From: Xenophilus sp. AP218F
Lineage (GTDB): Bacteria > Pseudomonadota > Gammaproteobacteria > Burkholderiales > Chromobacteriaceae
Assembly: GCA_002213445.1 (NCBI GenBank)
Contig: NJIE01000003.1
Span: 186,001-250,000 of the forward strand
Direction of reading: 5' to 3'
Length of the DNA: 64,000 bases
Part shown: piece after piece, positions 49,229-58,191 of the stretch
Position numbering within the stretch: position 1 is the first letter of the stretch
Layout: each line of letters starts with the position of its first letter
Made by a program: the position numbers and the translations under genes
Notes under the pieces: generated by a model
Seen by the model: the letters and a program-made list of their open reading frames with translations, nothing else
Told to the model about the DNA's origin: nothing
Database searches by the model: none

Positions 49229-49261
49229 AAAAGGGGGGCTCTCAAGCGAGCTTCCCTTTTT
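49229..49261 (+). terminator. Terminator/attenuator between cytochrome c4 and resB
   Basis: AAAAGGGGGGCTC and GAGCTTCCCTTTT pair over 13 positions with two G-U pairs around TCAAGC, and the 3' arm merges into a T run. It sits 87 bases after the c4 stop and abuts the first possible resB start codon, so some transcripts probably stop here while others read on into resB. Confidence 0.75.
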
Positions 49262-51292
49262 ATGTCCAGCCCCATGAAAACAAATAAACGCACCACCACC
49301 CGCTACGCGCTGTACGAGCTGCTAAGCTCGATGCGCTTCGCCATCGGCTTGCTCACCATCCTGGCGATCGCGTCCATCATCGGCACCGTTCTCAAGCAGA
49401 ACGAGCCGTATCCCAACTACGCCTTCGAGTTCGGCCAGTTCTGGTTCCAGGCTTTCGAGCTCCTGGGCTTGTACGACGTCTACCACTCGGCATGGTTCCT
49501 CACCATCCTGGCCTTCCTGATGCTGTCCACCACACTGTGCATCGTGCGCAATGGTCCCGGCTTCATCAAGGAGATGAAAGGCTATCGGGAGAAAGCCACG
49601 GATAGTTCGCTGGCCGCGATGAGCCACAGCCACAGCTTCCCCGCCGACGCCTCCCGTCTGGAACAGGTCCGCCGCTACCTCGCGGCGCAGGGCTACCGCT
49701 TTCGCGAGCAGCCCCGCGACGACGGCGCGCTGATCGCCGCCAAGCGGGGCGTGGCCGGCAAGCTGGGCTATTTCTTCGCCCACATCGCGCTGGTGGTGAT
49801 CTGCGTCGGCGGCCTGATCGACGGCAACCTGCCGCTCAAGCTCGGCGAACTGGTCGGCAAGGTGGTGCCGGAAACCCGCGACATCCCGCAAAGCCGGATT
49901 CCGGAGCAAAGCCGCCTCTCCACCGCCAACCTGGCCTTCCGCGGCAACATCACCATCGCCGAGAACAAGAGCGCCGACGTCACCTTCCTCAACGCCGGCA
50001 CCGGCTACCTGGTGCAGGAGCTGCCCTTCATCGTCACGCTGAAGAAGTTCCACGTCGAATACTACAGCAACGGCATGCCCAAGCTGTTCGCCAGCGACAT
50101 CGTGGTCACCAACAAGCAAAGCGGCAAAACCACCGAGGCCACGGTGCGGGTGAATCATCCGCTGATCGTGGACGGCGTGGCCATCTACCAGTCCAGCTTC
50201 GGCGACGGCGGCTCGCCGCTGCGCTTCAAGGCCTGGAACCTGGCGGCCCCGCAAGCCGCGCCGGTGGCCGTAGAGGGCGTGTCGATGAACAGCCAGCCCC
50301 TGCGCGCCAACGGCAAGGACTACATGCTGGAATTCGGCGAACTGCGCGTGTTCAACATCGAAAGCGCCGGCAAGCCGGCGGACGAGGGCGGCAAGACCAT
50401 GTCGCAGCGCATGCAGGACGCGCGCGAGGTCAAGCACGCCAAGTCGGTGCAGAACCTCGGCCCGTCCATCAGCTTCAAGCTGCGCGACGCGCAAGGCCAG
50501 GCCGCGGAGTACATGCATTACATGGCCCCGATCCAGCAGGAGGGCGCGAGCTACCTGGTGGCCGGGGTGCGCAAGACCGTGGCCGAGCCCTTCCAGTACC
50601 TGCGTCTGCCCCTGGACGACGAGATGAGCGTCAACCGCTACATGCGCCTGCGCGCGGCGCTGCTCAATCCGGCGCTCTATGATGAAATCGCGCAGCGTTC
50701 GGCGCGGCAGGCGCGACAGGGCGGCGCGATCAGCCCGGCCATGGAGGCCCAGTTCGCCGCCAGCGTCAAATGGGTGCTGACCCGCTTCGCCGACGGCGGC
50801 TTCGAGGGCTTACAGAAATTCCTGGACGAGCGCGTGCCGGAAGACAAGCGCCAGGCGGTGGCCCAGACTTACATCAAGATCCTGCAAGGCGCGGTGATCG
50901 ACGTGATGGCGGTGGCGGACCAGAAGGCCGGCCTCAAGCCGATGCAGCCCGACCGCGAGCACTACCGCTTCTTGCTGGACGGCCTGGTGGCCACCAGCGC
51001 GCTGAACGACTACGGCGCGCCGGTCTTCCTGCAACTGGACGGCTTCGACCAGGTGCAGGCGTCCGGCCTGCAACTGACCCGCTCGCCGGGCAAGAACCTG
51101 GTATATCTGGGCTCCTTGCTGCTGGTGATCGGCATCGTATTGATGTTCTACGTCCGCGAGCTGCGCCTGTGGGTGCGCGTCGGCGGCGGCCAGGCCCGGG
51201 TGGCGATGACTTCCAACCGCCACAATCGCGATCTGGACAAGGATTTCGCGCGTCATGTCGACGCCATTCAACAGCTGCTACGAGGGACATGA
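49262..51292 (+). CDS. resB: Cytochrome c biogenesis protein ResB (System II)
   Basis: ResB (also called Ccs1 or CcsB) works with CcsA to move and attach haem to apocytochromes c outside the inner membrane. About 676 residues, with three N-terminal membrane helices beginning ELLSSMRFAIGLLTILAIASIIGTVL, a large periplasmic domain with FRGNITIAENKSADV, and a last helix near the C-terminus (GSLLLVIGIVLMFYVREL). The start is uncertain: ATGs at 49262 and 49274 both lack a ribosome-binding site, and the first lies at the end of a terminator-like hairpin. The stop overlaps ccsA. Confidence 0.93.
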   Translation: MSSPMKTNKRTTTRYALYELLSSMRFAIGLLTILAIASIIGTVLKQNEPYPNYAFEFGQFWFQAFELLGLYDVYHSAWFLTILAFLMLSTTLCIVRNGPGFIKEMKGYREKATDSSLAAMSHSHSFPADASRLEQVRRYLAAQGYRFREQPRDDGALIAAKRGVAGKLGYFFAHIALVVICVGGLIDGNLPLKLGELVGKVVPETRDIPQSRIPEQSRLSTANLAFRGNITIAENKSADVTFLNAGTGYLVQELPFIVTLKKFHVEYYSNGMPKLFASDIVVTNKQSGKTTEATVRVNHPLIVDGVAIYQSSFGDGGSPLRFKAWNLAAPQAAPVAVEGVSMNSQPLRANGKDYMLEFGELRVFNIESAGKPADEGGKTMSQRMQDAREVKHAKSVQNLGPSISFKLRDAQGQAAEYMHYMAPIQQEGASYLVAGVRKTVAEPFQYLRLPLDDEMSVNRYMRLRAALLNPALYDEIAQRSARQARQGGAISPAMEAQFAASVKWVLTRFADGGFEGLQKFLDERVPEDKRQAVAQTYIKILQGAVIDVMAVADQKAGLKPMQPDREHYRFLLDGLVATSALNDYGAPVFLQLDGFDQVQASGLQLTRSPGKNLVYLGSLLLVIGIVLMFYVRELRLWVRVGGGQARVAMTSNRHNRDLDKDFARHVDAIQQLLRGT

Positions 51293-52434
51293 TGGAACTT
51301 GCACACGCTTTTGACCATATACCGTTGCACAAGCGCCTGCGCTTGGGCGACTGGCTGTACGCGCTGCTGCTGCTCGCGGCCGCCGGCTACAGCTTCGCGC
51401 TGTACAACCACTACATGGACGTCTACGAACAGGGCATCCTGGCCGGCTCCGCCGTCGGCCTGATCGCGCTGGGCTGGTTCTGGAAGCCGTTCCGCTGGTA
51501 TCTGCCGCTGGTCGGCGCGACGGCGCTGGCCGGCATCATGCTCTACCAGCACGATCTGGCCCGCGGCCAGAGCGTCTTCTGGCTCAAGTACCTGCTCTCC
51601 AGCCAGTCGGCCATCATGTGGATGTGCACGCTGTTCTTCCTGGCCACCGTCGTCTACTGGGCCGGCCTGCTGTCGCGTTCGACGCAGCTTGGCCGCATGG
51701 GCCGCGGGCTGACCTGGGCCGCCGCCGCGATGGGCATGGCCGGCCTTCTGGTGCGCTGGTACGAAAGCTACCTGATCGCGCCCGACGTCGGCCACATCCC
51801 GGTGTCCAACCTCTACGAGGTGTTCGTGCTGTTCGCGCTGATCACCGCGCTGATGTACCTGTACTACGAAGCCCGCTTCGCCGTCCACCAGATGGGGGCG
51901 TTCGTGCTGCTGGTGATCAGCGCCGCCGTCGGCTTCATCCTGTGGTACACCTTCGACCGCCAGGCCCACGAGATCCAGCCGCTGATTCCGGCGCTGCAAT
52001 CCTGGTGGATCAAGATCCACGTGCCGGCCAACTTCGTCGGCTACGGCGCCTTCGCCATGGCCGCCATGCTGGGCATCGCCGAACTGATGGCGCTGAAAGG
52101 CTGGCTCAAGGGCAAGCTGCCGCCGCCGGAAGTGCTGGACGAGGTGATGTACAAGGCGATTTCGGTGGGCTTCCTGTTCTTCACCATCGCCACCATCCTC
52201 GGCGCGATGTGGGCGGCCGACGCCTGGGGAGGCTACTGGAGCTGGGACCCGAAGGAAACCTGGGCGCTGATCGTCTGGCTCAATTACGCCGCCTGGCTGC
52301 ACATCCGGCTGGTGAAGGGCTGGAGGGGCGCGCCGCTGGCGTGGTGGGCGGTGATCGGCCTGTTCGTCACCAGCTTCGCCTTCCTCGGCGTCAACATGTT
52401 CCTGTCCGGCCTGCACTCCTACGGCGGACTGTAG
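51292..52434 (+). CDS. ccsA: Cytochrome c biogenesis protein CcsA (System II haem channel, ResC type)
   Basis: CcsA forms the haem-handling channel partner of ResB. The 380-residue protein has about eight membrane helices and the tryptophan-rich WWD haem-binding region, visible as WGGYWSWDPKETWALIVWL, flanked by conserved histidines. Some databases call this subunit CcsB. Two overlapping starts exist, ATG at 51289 and 51292; the second gives better spacing from GAGGG. It overlaps the resB stop as TGATG. A terminator follows. Confidence 0.93.
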   Translation: MELAHAFDHIPLHKRLRLGDWLYALLLLAAAGYSFALYNHYMDVYEQGILAGSAVGLIALGWFWKPFRWYLPLVGATALAGIMLYQHDLARGQSVFWLKYLLSSQSAIMWMCTLFFLATVVYWAGLLSRSTQLGRMGRGLTWAAAAMGMAGLLVRWYESYLIAPDVGHIPVSNLYEVFVLFALITALMYLYYEARFAVHQMGAFVLLVISAAVGFILWYTFDRQAHEIQPLIPALQSWWIKIHVPANFVGYGAFAMAAMLGIAELMALKGWLKGKLPPPEVLDEVMYKAISVGFLFFTIATILGAMWAADAWGGYWSWDPKETWALIVWLNYAAWLHIRLVKGWRGAPLAWWAVIGLFVTSFAFLGVNMFLSGLHSYGGL

Positions 52435-52451
52435 CCCGGCGCTTTGGCTGG

Positions 52452-52481
52452 AACGCCCCGCCCGCGCGGGGCGTTTTTGTT
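52452..52481 (+). terminator. Terminator of the c4-resB-ccsA unit
   Basis: AACGCCCCGC and GCGGGGCGTT form a perfect 10-bp stem around CCGC, followed by T residues. Confidence 0.9.
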
Positions 52482-52557
52482 TGGGCAACCGGGACGCTTT
52501 TGTTATCCTTGGTGCCGTTTATCGTTTTTTTACTGGCAAGGAACCTCTCTCTCCATC

Positions 52558-54141
52558 ATGGACTTATCGTGGCTGTCTGATCCCGCCGCCTGGCTTGGCC
52601 TGCTGACGCTGATCATCCTCGAGATCGTGCTCGGCATCGACAACCTGATTTTCGTGGCCATCCTGGCCGACAAACTGCCCCCGGAACAGCGCGACCGCGC
52701 CCGCATCACCGGCCTGTCGCTGGCGCTGGTCATGCGCCTGATCCTGCTGGCCAGCATTTCCTGGCTGGTCACCCTCACCACCCCGCTGTTCTCGGTCATG
52801 GGCGTCAGCTTCGCCGGCCGCGACCTGATCATGCTGGGCGGCGGCGTCTTCCTGCTGTTCAAGGCCACCACCGAGCTGCACGAGCGGCTGGAAGGCGTGG
52901 AGCACGTCAAGGGCAGCGGCCAGCGCGCCTACGCCGCCTTCGCCACCGTGGTGGCGCAAATCCTGGTGCTGGACGCGGTGTTCTCCATCGACTCCGTCAT
53001 CACCGCCATCGGCATGTCCGAACACCTGCCGGTGATGATGCTGGCCGTCATCATCGCCATGATCCTGATGATCGCCGCCAGCAAGCCGCTGACCGCCTTC
53101 GTCAACGCCCACCCCACCGTGGTGATGCTGTGCCTGGGCTTCCTGCTGATGATAGGCTTCAGTCTGGTGGCGGAAGGCTTCGGCTTCCACATTCCCAAGG
53201 GCTACCTGTACGCCGCCATCGGCTTCTCGGTGCTGATCGAAGCCTTCAACCAGGTGTCGCAGGCCAACCGCATCCGTTACCTCAATCGCAGCCAGAGCTT
53301 CCGCGAGCGCACCGCCAACGCCGTGCTCAACCTGATGGGCAGCCGCCTGAACGACGCGCCTCACGCCGAGGCCAAGCCTGAAGCCGGCCAGCTGCCGGCC
53401 GACGAGCAGCCCTTCGCCCACAACGAGCGGGCGATGATACACAGCGTGCTGACCCTGGCCGAACGGCCGATCCGCGTCATCGCCACCCCGCGCGCCGACG
53501 TGCATCGCCTGGATCTCAGCCAGCCGGAGGCCGCCCAGCGCCAGGCGCTGCGCGACAGCCCCTACTCGCGGCTGGTGGTGATCCGCGACGGCAGCATCGA
53601 CGAGCCGCTGGGCGTGGTGGCCCGCAAGGACCTGCTGGCGCAACTGCTGGACGGCGGCGAGCTCGACATCGACGCCGCGCTGCGCCAGCCGCTGGTGCTG
53701 CCGGAAACCGTCACCGTGCTCAAGGCGCTGGAAAGCTTCCGCCAGCACGCCGCCGACATGGCCTTCGTGGTCAACGAGTTCGGCAGCCTGGAGGGCATCG
53801 TCACCCAGAAGGACTTGATGGAAGCCATCGCCGGCGAATTCCCGGAAGAGTTCGAACGCCATGAGCTGCCAGCCATCGTCGCCAATCCGAACGGCAGCTA
53901 CGATGTGGAAGGCAGCCTGGAGCTGGTGACGCTGGAGCAATACCTGACGCTGGGCGATTTCGAGGACGAGGACTTCCACACCGTCGCCGGCCTCTTGATG
54001 GACTGCCTGGAACGCATCCCGCGCGAGGGCGACGAGGTGACGGTGGGCGAGTGGAAGCTGCGCGTCACCGCCCAGAAAGGCAACCGCACCGAGCGGGTGC
54101 TGATCCGTCCGCAGGACGAAGGCTTTGACGCCTCCATCTGA
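52558..54141 (+). CDS. TerC-like membrane protein with CBS and CorC/HlyC domains
   Basis: The 527-residue protein has an N-terminal TerC-family membrane domain (about 1-235, seven helices, opening with [20 protein letters not shown] and repeated as [20 protein letters not shown]). Two cytoplasmic CBS domains follow (about 290-420), then a C-terminal CorC/HlyC transporter-associated domain. E. coli YoaE and YegH share this layout. TerC proteins are linked to metal ion export, notably manganese, but no substrate is proven for this form. The frame opens at 52444; the ATG at 52558 is the family start. Confidence 0.9.
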   Translation: MDLSWLSDPAAWLGLLTLIILEIVLGIDNLIFVAILADKLPPEQRDRARITGLSLALVMRLILLASISWLVTLTTPLFSVMGVSFAGRDLIMLGGGVFLLFKATTELHERLEGVEHVKGSGQRAYAAFATVVAQILVLDAVFSIDSVITAIGMSEHLPVMMLAVIIAMILMIAASKPLTAFVNAHPTVVMLCLGFLLMIGFSLVAEGFGFHIPKGYLYAAIGFSVLIEAFNQVSQANRIRYLNRSQSFRERTANAVLNLMGSRLNDAPHAEAKPEAGQLPADEQPFAHNERAMIHSVLTLAERPIRVIATPRADVHRLDLSQPEAAQRQALRDSPYSRLVVIRDGSIDEPLGVVARKDLLAQLLDGGELDIDAALRQPLVLPETVTVLKALESFRQHAADMAFVVNEFGSLEGIVTQKDLMEAIAGEFPEEFERHELPAIVANPNGSYDVEGSLELVTLEQYLTLGDFEDEDFHTVAGLLMDCLERIPREGDEVTVGEWKLRVTAQKGNRTERVLIRPQDEGFDASI

Positions 54142-54424
54142 GGCCGAGGCGGGCCGGACGCCAGTCCGGCCCTGGTTTCTCTACGTGCTGCGCTGCGCAA
54201 GCGGCGCGCTCTACACCGGCGTCAGCACCGACGTGGCGCGCCGCTACGCCGCCCACCAGGCAGGCAAGGGCGCGCGCTACACCCGCCTCAACCCGCCCAT
54301 CGCCATCGCCATGGTTGTGGAATACCCCGATCGCTCCGCCGCGCTCAAGGCGGAATACGCCTTCAAGCAGCTCCCCGCCGCCGCCAAGCGCGCCTTCCTC
54401 GCCGCTCACGCCAGCCCGCCGTAA
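54125..54424 (+). CDS. GIY-YIG nuclease superfamily protein
   Basis: A small protein of about 99 residues related to YhbQ/UPF0213. The GIY-YIG core is visible as [37 protein letters not shown], with the YVLRC and LYTGVS elements and the catalytic Arg; the glutamate-containing stretch ALKAEYAFK follows. No ATG is available: the only start is a TTG at 54125, overlapping the previous gene by 17 bases, with AGGA nine bases upstream. Cellular role unknown. Confidence 0.85.
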   Translation: MTPPSEAEAGRTPVRPWFLYVLRCASGALYTGVSTDVARRYAAHQAGKGARYTRLNPPIAIAMVVEYPDRSAALKAEYAFKQLPAAAKRAFLAAHASPP

Positions 54425-54481
54425 GCCCTTGTTTCGCCTTGACTTGACGCGAAAACATGAAGAGCTATGTCGCTCTCCGCC

Positions 54482-54497
54482 TGTACAAATATGTACA
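54482..54497. promoter_or_regulatory. TGTACA-AATA-TGTACA palindrome
   Basis: Two TGTACA hexamers four bases apart lie 85 bases before the small periplasmic protein gene and just downstream of overlapping TTGACT/TTGACG -35-like boxes. The placement suits an operator; no regulator can be named. Confidence 0.4.
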
Positions 54498-54581
54498 TAT
54501 ATCTGCGCGCATGCCGACGGCGCATCCGGGACTAGGATGAGTGCAGGTAAAGCCTTGCCTGCCCCTCATGGAGAAATCAAG

Positions 54582-54932
54582 ATGACAACGCTCGCTCGCC
54601 ACACCCTCCTCTGCTGCAGCCTGTTCGCCCTGTGCGGCGCCCTGCTCAGCGCCCCGGCCCGCGCCGACGAAACCCAATGGCAAAAGGACCACCCCCGCCG
54701 CGAAGAAGTCAACAAGCGCCTGGAGAACCAGAACAAGCGCATCAGGCGGGAAGAGAAGAACGGCAAGATCAGCAAGGCCGAAGCGCGCAAGCTGCGCCGG
54801 GAAGACAAGAACATCCGCCAGCAGGAACACGACATGGCCAAACTGGATAACGGCCATATCACCAAGCAGGAACAGAAAACGCTGAACCAGGAAGAAAACC
54901 AGGTCAGCCAGCAGATCAAGAACGGCAACTAA
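54582..54932 (+). CDS. Small charged periplasmic protein with helix-loop-helix repeats
   Basis: A 116-residue protein with a signal peptide (hydrophobic core ending APARA, then DETQ) and a mature part of about 80 residues that is almost all charged or polar. Two similar units of about 32 residues are seen: one around EEKNGKISKAEARKLRRED and one around LDNGHITKQEQKTLNQEE. Each has an N-G-x-I-[ST]-K-x-E turn between helices, reminiscent of an EF-hand loop but lacking the full set of calcium ligands. GGAG precedes the ATG. Function unknown; not recognised beyond hypothetical proteins of this style. Confidence 0.8.
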   Translation: MTTLARHTLLCCSLFALCGALLSAPARADETQWQKDHPRREEVNKRLENQNKRIRREEKNGKISKAEARKLRREDKNIRQQEHDMAKLDNGHITKQEQKTLNQEENQVSQQIKNGN

Positions 54933-54948
54933 GCGCCAGAGGCCGCAA

Positions 54949-54979
54949 AAAAACCGGCAGCCGCGGCTGCCGGTTTTTC
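54949..54979 (+). terminator. Terminator of the small periplasmic protein gene
   Basis: AAAACCGGCAGCC and GGCTGCCGGTTTT form a perfect stem around GC with T residues after and A residues before, so it can work on both strands. Confidence 0.93.
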
Positions 54980-54981
54980 TA

Positions 54982-55604
54982 GGGAGGCGTGTACTGAATT
55001 TTGTGTAAACGGACATTTGACAGGAAACTGCCACCTAGTCTGGAGACACAATGAGCTCGAAGAAACACGACGTACCTGACGCACTACTGGACAGCTTGCT
55101 GGCTGATTACCAGAAGTCCGAAGACCTCATCGGCGAGAACGGCTTGCTCAAAAAGCTCACCAAGCTGCTGACCGAGAAAGCGCTGGATGCCGAGATGGCC
55201 GCACACCTCGGCCACAGCAAGCACGAGCCGGTGCTCAATCCAGCCGGCAACACCCGGAACGGCAAGAGCCGCAAGATCCTCAAGGGCGAGTTCGGCGAAT
55301 TACCTATCGAGGTACCACACGACCGCCAGGGTACCCGCCGGAGATCAGGCAAGTGATCTACACCACCAACGCCATCGAGTCAGTGAATATGAGCCTGCGA
55401 AAGCTGACCAAGAATCGGGGCTCGTTCCCGAGTGATGAGGCGTTGCTGAAACTGTTCTACCTGGCGCTGAGAAACATCAGCCAGAGGTGGACCATGCCGA
55501 TCCGGAATTGGAAGGCAGCGCTGACTCGCTTTACCATTCAGTTTGAGGAACGCATTCCACGGACGTAACCCAAGCCCCGTTTATACAAAAATTCGGACAA
55601 GCCC
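54982..55604 (+). mobile_element. Internally deleted IS256-family element
   Basis: The 623-base element holds both ends of an IS256-type transposase gene but not the middle. Imperfect terminal inverted repeats are visible: GTGTACTGAATTTTGTGTAAACGG at the left (about 54989-55012) matches the reverse complement of CCGTTTATACAAAAATTCGGAC at the right (55577-55598). Both ends finish in GGG. A full-length IS256 member is about twice as long. No target duplication is obvious. Confidence 0.8.
55051..55568 (+). pseudogene. IS256-family transposase, middle deleted and frameshifted
   Basis: The first 95 codons (55051 to about 55335) encode the N-terminus of an IS256/Mutator-type transposase (LLTEKALDAEMAAHLGHSKHE, GEFGELPIEVPHDRQGT). 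At 55330-55336 the sequence jumps, within GGTACC, to the C-terminal part in a different frame: YPPEIRQVIYTTNAIESVN onward to FEERIPRT. Roughly 230 residues are missing, including the DDE catalytic aspartates, so it cannot make active transposase. The GGTAC shared by both sides suggests deletion at a short homology. Confidence 0.88.
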
Positions 55605-55636
55605 TCAGCCGGCTTCCGCCACGGCGCGGACGCAAC

Positions 55637-55662
55637 AACGCCGCGGCCGAAGCCGCGGCGTT
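55637..55662 (-). terminator. Hairpin downstream of the siderophore receptor gene
   Basis: AACGCCGCGGC and GCCGCGGCGTT form a perfect 11-bp stem around four bases; on the minus strand TTGTTG follows. It now lies beyond the MITE-like element and may be the original terminator of the receptor gene, pushed away by the insertion. Confidence 0.6.
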
Positions 55663-55685
55663 GACTCGCTTCCCTGATCGCTCAG

Positions 55686-55826
55686 AGCCTGTTTACGACC
55701 TCGCGAGCAAGGACGAGACAAGACGAAAACGGCTGAGAAAGCGGAATGTACGCACGGCATATGAGCACTTCGAAGGTGTACTCACCGTGTAACGCCCCAC
55801 AACGCGCAGCAGATCGTGAACAGGTT
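55686..55826. mobile_element. MITE-like element with 16-bp terminal repeats and 5-bp target duplication
   Basis: The 141-base element starts AGCCTGTTTACGACCT and ends AGATCGTGAACAGGTT, inverted copies matching at 13 of 16 positions. It is flanked on both sides by CTCAG (55681-55685 and 55827-55831), a direct repeat of target-site-duplication type. The interior has no gene and contains an imperfect hairpin centred on TTCGAA (55753-55789). It is inserted exactly at the receptor stop codon, which is carried within the CTCAG copy. Confidence 0.78.
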
Positions 55827-55827
55827 C

Positions 55828-58062
55828 TCAGAACGACAAAGTGCCAGACAGCAGCAAGGTCCGCGGCGCGCCCAGGCCGCCGGACAAGCCGCTGCCGTCG
55901 CCGCCGCTCCACGACCCTACCCAGTAAGCTCGGTTGGCGACGTTCTGCACCGTCGCGCGCAGGGTGATTTCCTTGGCCGCCACTTTGGTGGTGTAACGCG
56001 CGCCCAGGTCAAACAGGGTGTAGGACGGCAAGGATAGTTGGTTGTTGTCGCGGACAAAGCGCTCGCCCACGTACTGGGCGTTGCCGGTGGCGGTCAGGCC
56101 CGGTAGAACGGCGATATCGTATTCCACGCCCAGCTTGGCCATCACCTTGGGCACGCCGGTGGCCTGCTTGCCCAGATGGGCCGGGTCCAGCGCCTTGGTC
56201 AGCTCGGCCTTGGTGTAGGACGCGCCGCCCATCAGGCGCAGGCCGCGGCTGGCCTCGCCCCAGAAGCTCCACTCCAAACCTCGGTTGCGCTGCTCGCCGT
56301 ACACGCCAAAGACATTGCTGTCCGGGCTGGTGTAAGCGCTGGGCCTGGCGATCTGGAACAGGCTCAGGTTATGGGTGAGGCCGCCCCAATCCAGCTTGGC
56401 GCCCAGTTCGTACTGCTCGGTCTGATACGGCTGCAGGCTTTCGCCGGCGTTATTGGCCGTGTCCGGCGCCACGCCGCCCTGGTTCAGACCCTGGATGTAG
56501 TTGCCGTAAACCGAAAGCTGGTCCGATAGCTTGACCAGCAAGGCAGTGGCCGGGGACCAGCGGCTTTGGTCGTAGTTGGAGGTTTGCGCGCCGGCGGCGT
56601 TGTTGTTGCTGCTCTGCACATTCTGACGCCGCGTGCCCACCGTCCACTGCACCTTGCCGTCCATGAAGGAGAGGGTGTCCACCAGGGCGATGCTGCCCAG
56701 CTTGTCCTCAACGCTCCTGCTCATATACCGGAACGTCGGCTTGGGCCCGAAGGACGGCGCATAGTAATTGGTGGTGAAGCTTGGGCCCATTCCATCACGG
56801 TAGCTGCGCTCGGAGGTGAAGTGCGTGGCTGCCAGCGACCACTTATGCTGAATCTTGCCGGTGTCGAAATGACCGCGCACGCCTGCCTCGCCGGATTTCT
56901 GCGTACCCTCGTTCACCAGGCGGTACACGCCCCCGCTGAGGTCGCCGGCGTTGTTGAGCAGGGTGTCGCGCGTGATCATGGCATCGAAGTCCGCCTTGCG
57001 ATGGCCATAAGCGCCGTACAGGGTCAGCGCGTCGCTCAGCTCGTACTCCCCGCGCAGCACGGCCACCTGGGTGGTGTTGGTATTGGTAGCCCAATCCGGC
57101 GCAAACTGGTAATCGCCCTTCTTGGGCGTGGGCACTTGGGTCACTCCCGGGGCGATGGAGAAGATGCCGAAGTAGTTGATGCCGTCCATCTTCTCGCGCT
57201 GGCGGTAGAGGTCCAGCGAGACGCGGGCACGCTCTCCGCGCCAGTCCAGGCCCAGCGAGACCAGGTTCATGCCCTGTTTCTGCTTGTCCACCGCGGTGTC
57301 GCCGTTGCGGTAAACGCCGTTGAAACGCACGCCCCATTGCTGCTTGTCGCCAAAGCGCCGGCCCACATCCACGTGCACGCCGGGCATATTGTCGGATTCA
57401 TAAGTCGCGGAGATGGAAGTCAGCGGCGTGTTACCCGCGCGCTTGGGCACGATGTTGACGCTGCCGCCTAGGCTGCCTTCCGGCGGCATGCCGTTGAGCA
57501 GGGTGGACGGCCCCTTGAGCACTTCCACCCGCGCCGCCATTTCGGTGGAGCCGCGCAGATTGGGCGCCATGCCGATCAGACCGTTGAAGGTGATGTCGTT
57601 GGCGGAGGTGGGGAAGCCGCGGATATTGAATTTCTCGAGGATGGTGCCCTTGCTGGCCACGTGGACAGAGGGATCGGCGGCGCCGATCAGCGCGCCTATC
57701 TCGCGCGCTTGCTGATTGGCCACATAGTCTTCGGTGTAGCTGATGGTGCTAAACGGCGTGTCCATCACGTCCAGATTGCCCAGTACGCCCACTCGGCTAT
57801 CGGTGGCCAACTGGCCGCCGGCGTAGACGCGACGGCCTTGCACCACCACCGGTTCCAGCCGTTCCGGCGCGCCGTTGCCGGCCTTGGCCGGCACGGCGTC
57901 CGTACCTTGCGCAAGCGCCGCCGGCACCACTGCCATGCCGCCAAGGCCCACTAACAGGGCCAGGCGGGTGGCGGAGAGAAGTTTATTCAGCGGGAAGGCG
58001 GATTGTGGCGCGAGTCGGCGTGTAGTTGATATGAGGGCGGCCGACCGTTTCTGACTCAACAT
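55828..58062 (-). CDS. TonB-dependent siderophore receptor
   Basis: An outer-membrane receptor of 744 residues. The signal peptide ends near AALAQ (residue 52), after a longer than usual N-terminal extension. The plug domain follows (DTPFSTISYTEDYVANQQAREIG, then FNIRGF and RVEVLKGPSTLLNG), then the 22-strand barrel, ending in SGTLSF with the terminal Phe needed for outer-membrane assembly. No extra N-terminal signalling domain is seen. AAGGA lies six bases before the ATG. A Fur-box-like site is upstream and the import genes are on the same strand. The ligand is not evident; the transporter partners suggest a siderophore. Confidence 0.93.
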   Translation of the reverse strand: MLSQKRSAALISTTRRLAPQSAFPLNKLLSATRLALLVGLGGMAVVPAALAQGTDAVPAKAGNGAPERLEPVVVQGRRVYAGGQLATDSRVGVLGNLDVMDTPFSTISYTEDYVANQQAREIGALIGAADPSVHVASKGTILEKFNIRGFPTSANDITFNGLIGMAPNLRGSTEMAARVEVLKGPSTLLNGMPPEGSLGGSVNIVPKRAGNTPLTSISATYESDNMPGVHVDVGRRFGDKQQWGVRFNGVYRNGDTAVDKQKQGMNLVSLGLDWRGERARVSLDLYRQREKMDGINYFGIFSIAPGVTQVPTPKKGDYQFAPDWATNTNTTQVAVLRGEYELSDALTLYGAYGHRKADFDAMITRDTLLNNAGDLSGGVYRLVNEGTQKSGEAGVRGHFDTGKIQHKWSLAATHFTSERSYRDGMGPSFTTNYYAPSFGPKPTFRYMSRSVEDKLGSIALVDTLSFMDGKVQWTVGTRRQNVQSSNNNAAGAQTSNYDQSRWSPATALLVKLSDQLSVYGNYIQGLNQGGVAPDTANNAGESLQPYQTEQYELGAKLDWGGLTHNLSLFQIARPSAYTSPDSNVFGVYGEQRNRGLEWSFWGEASRGLRLMGGASYTKAELTKALDPAHLGKQATGVPKVMAKLGVEYDIAVLPGLTATGNAQYVGERFVRDNNQLSLPSYTLFDLGARYTTKVAAKEITLRATVQNVANRAYWVGSWSGGDGSGLSGGLGAPRTLLLSGTLSF

Positions 58063-58136
58063 CCAAGTTCCTTTCTACGTGAGGAGATTGTTTCACTTCA
58101 CTATGTATTCCGAAGCAAAGTGAGAAATCCTCAAAT

Positions 58137-58155
58137 AGAAATGAAAATCATTTTT
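58137..58155 (-). promoter_or_regulatory. Fur-box-like site upstream of the receptor gene
   Basis: AGAAATGAAAATCATTTTT matches 13 of 19 positions of the palindromic consensus GATAATGATAATCATTATC, including the core ATGA-AATCATT. It lies 75 bases before the receptor start, in an AT-rich gap between the binding-protein stop and the receptor. Iron-dependent repression by Fur is likely. Confidence 0.75.
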
Positions 58156-58191
58156 ATAGCACATCGCCAAGACACCCGCGCCACGCCAAGT

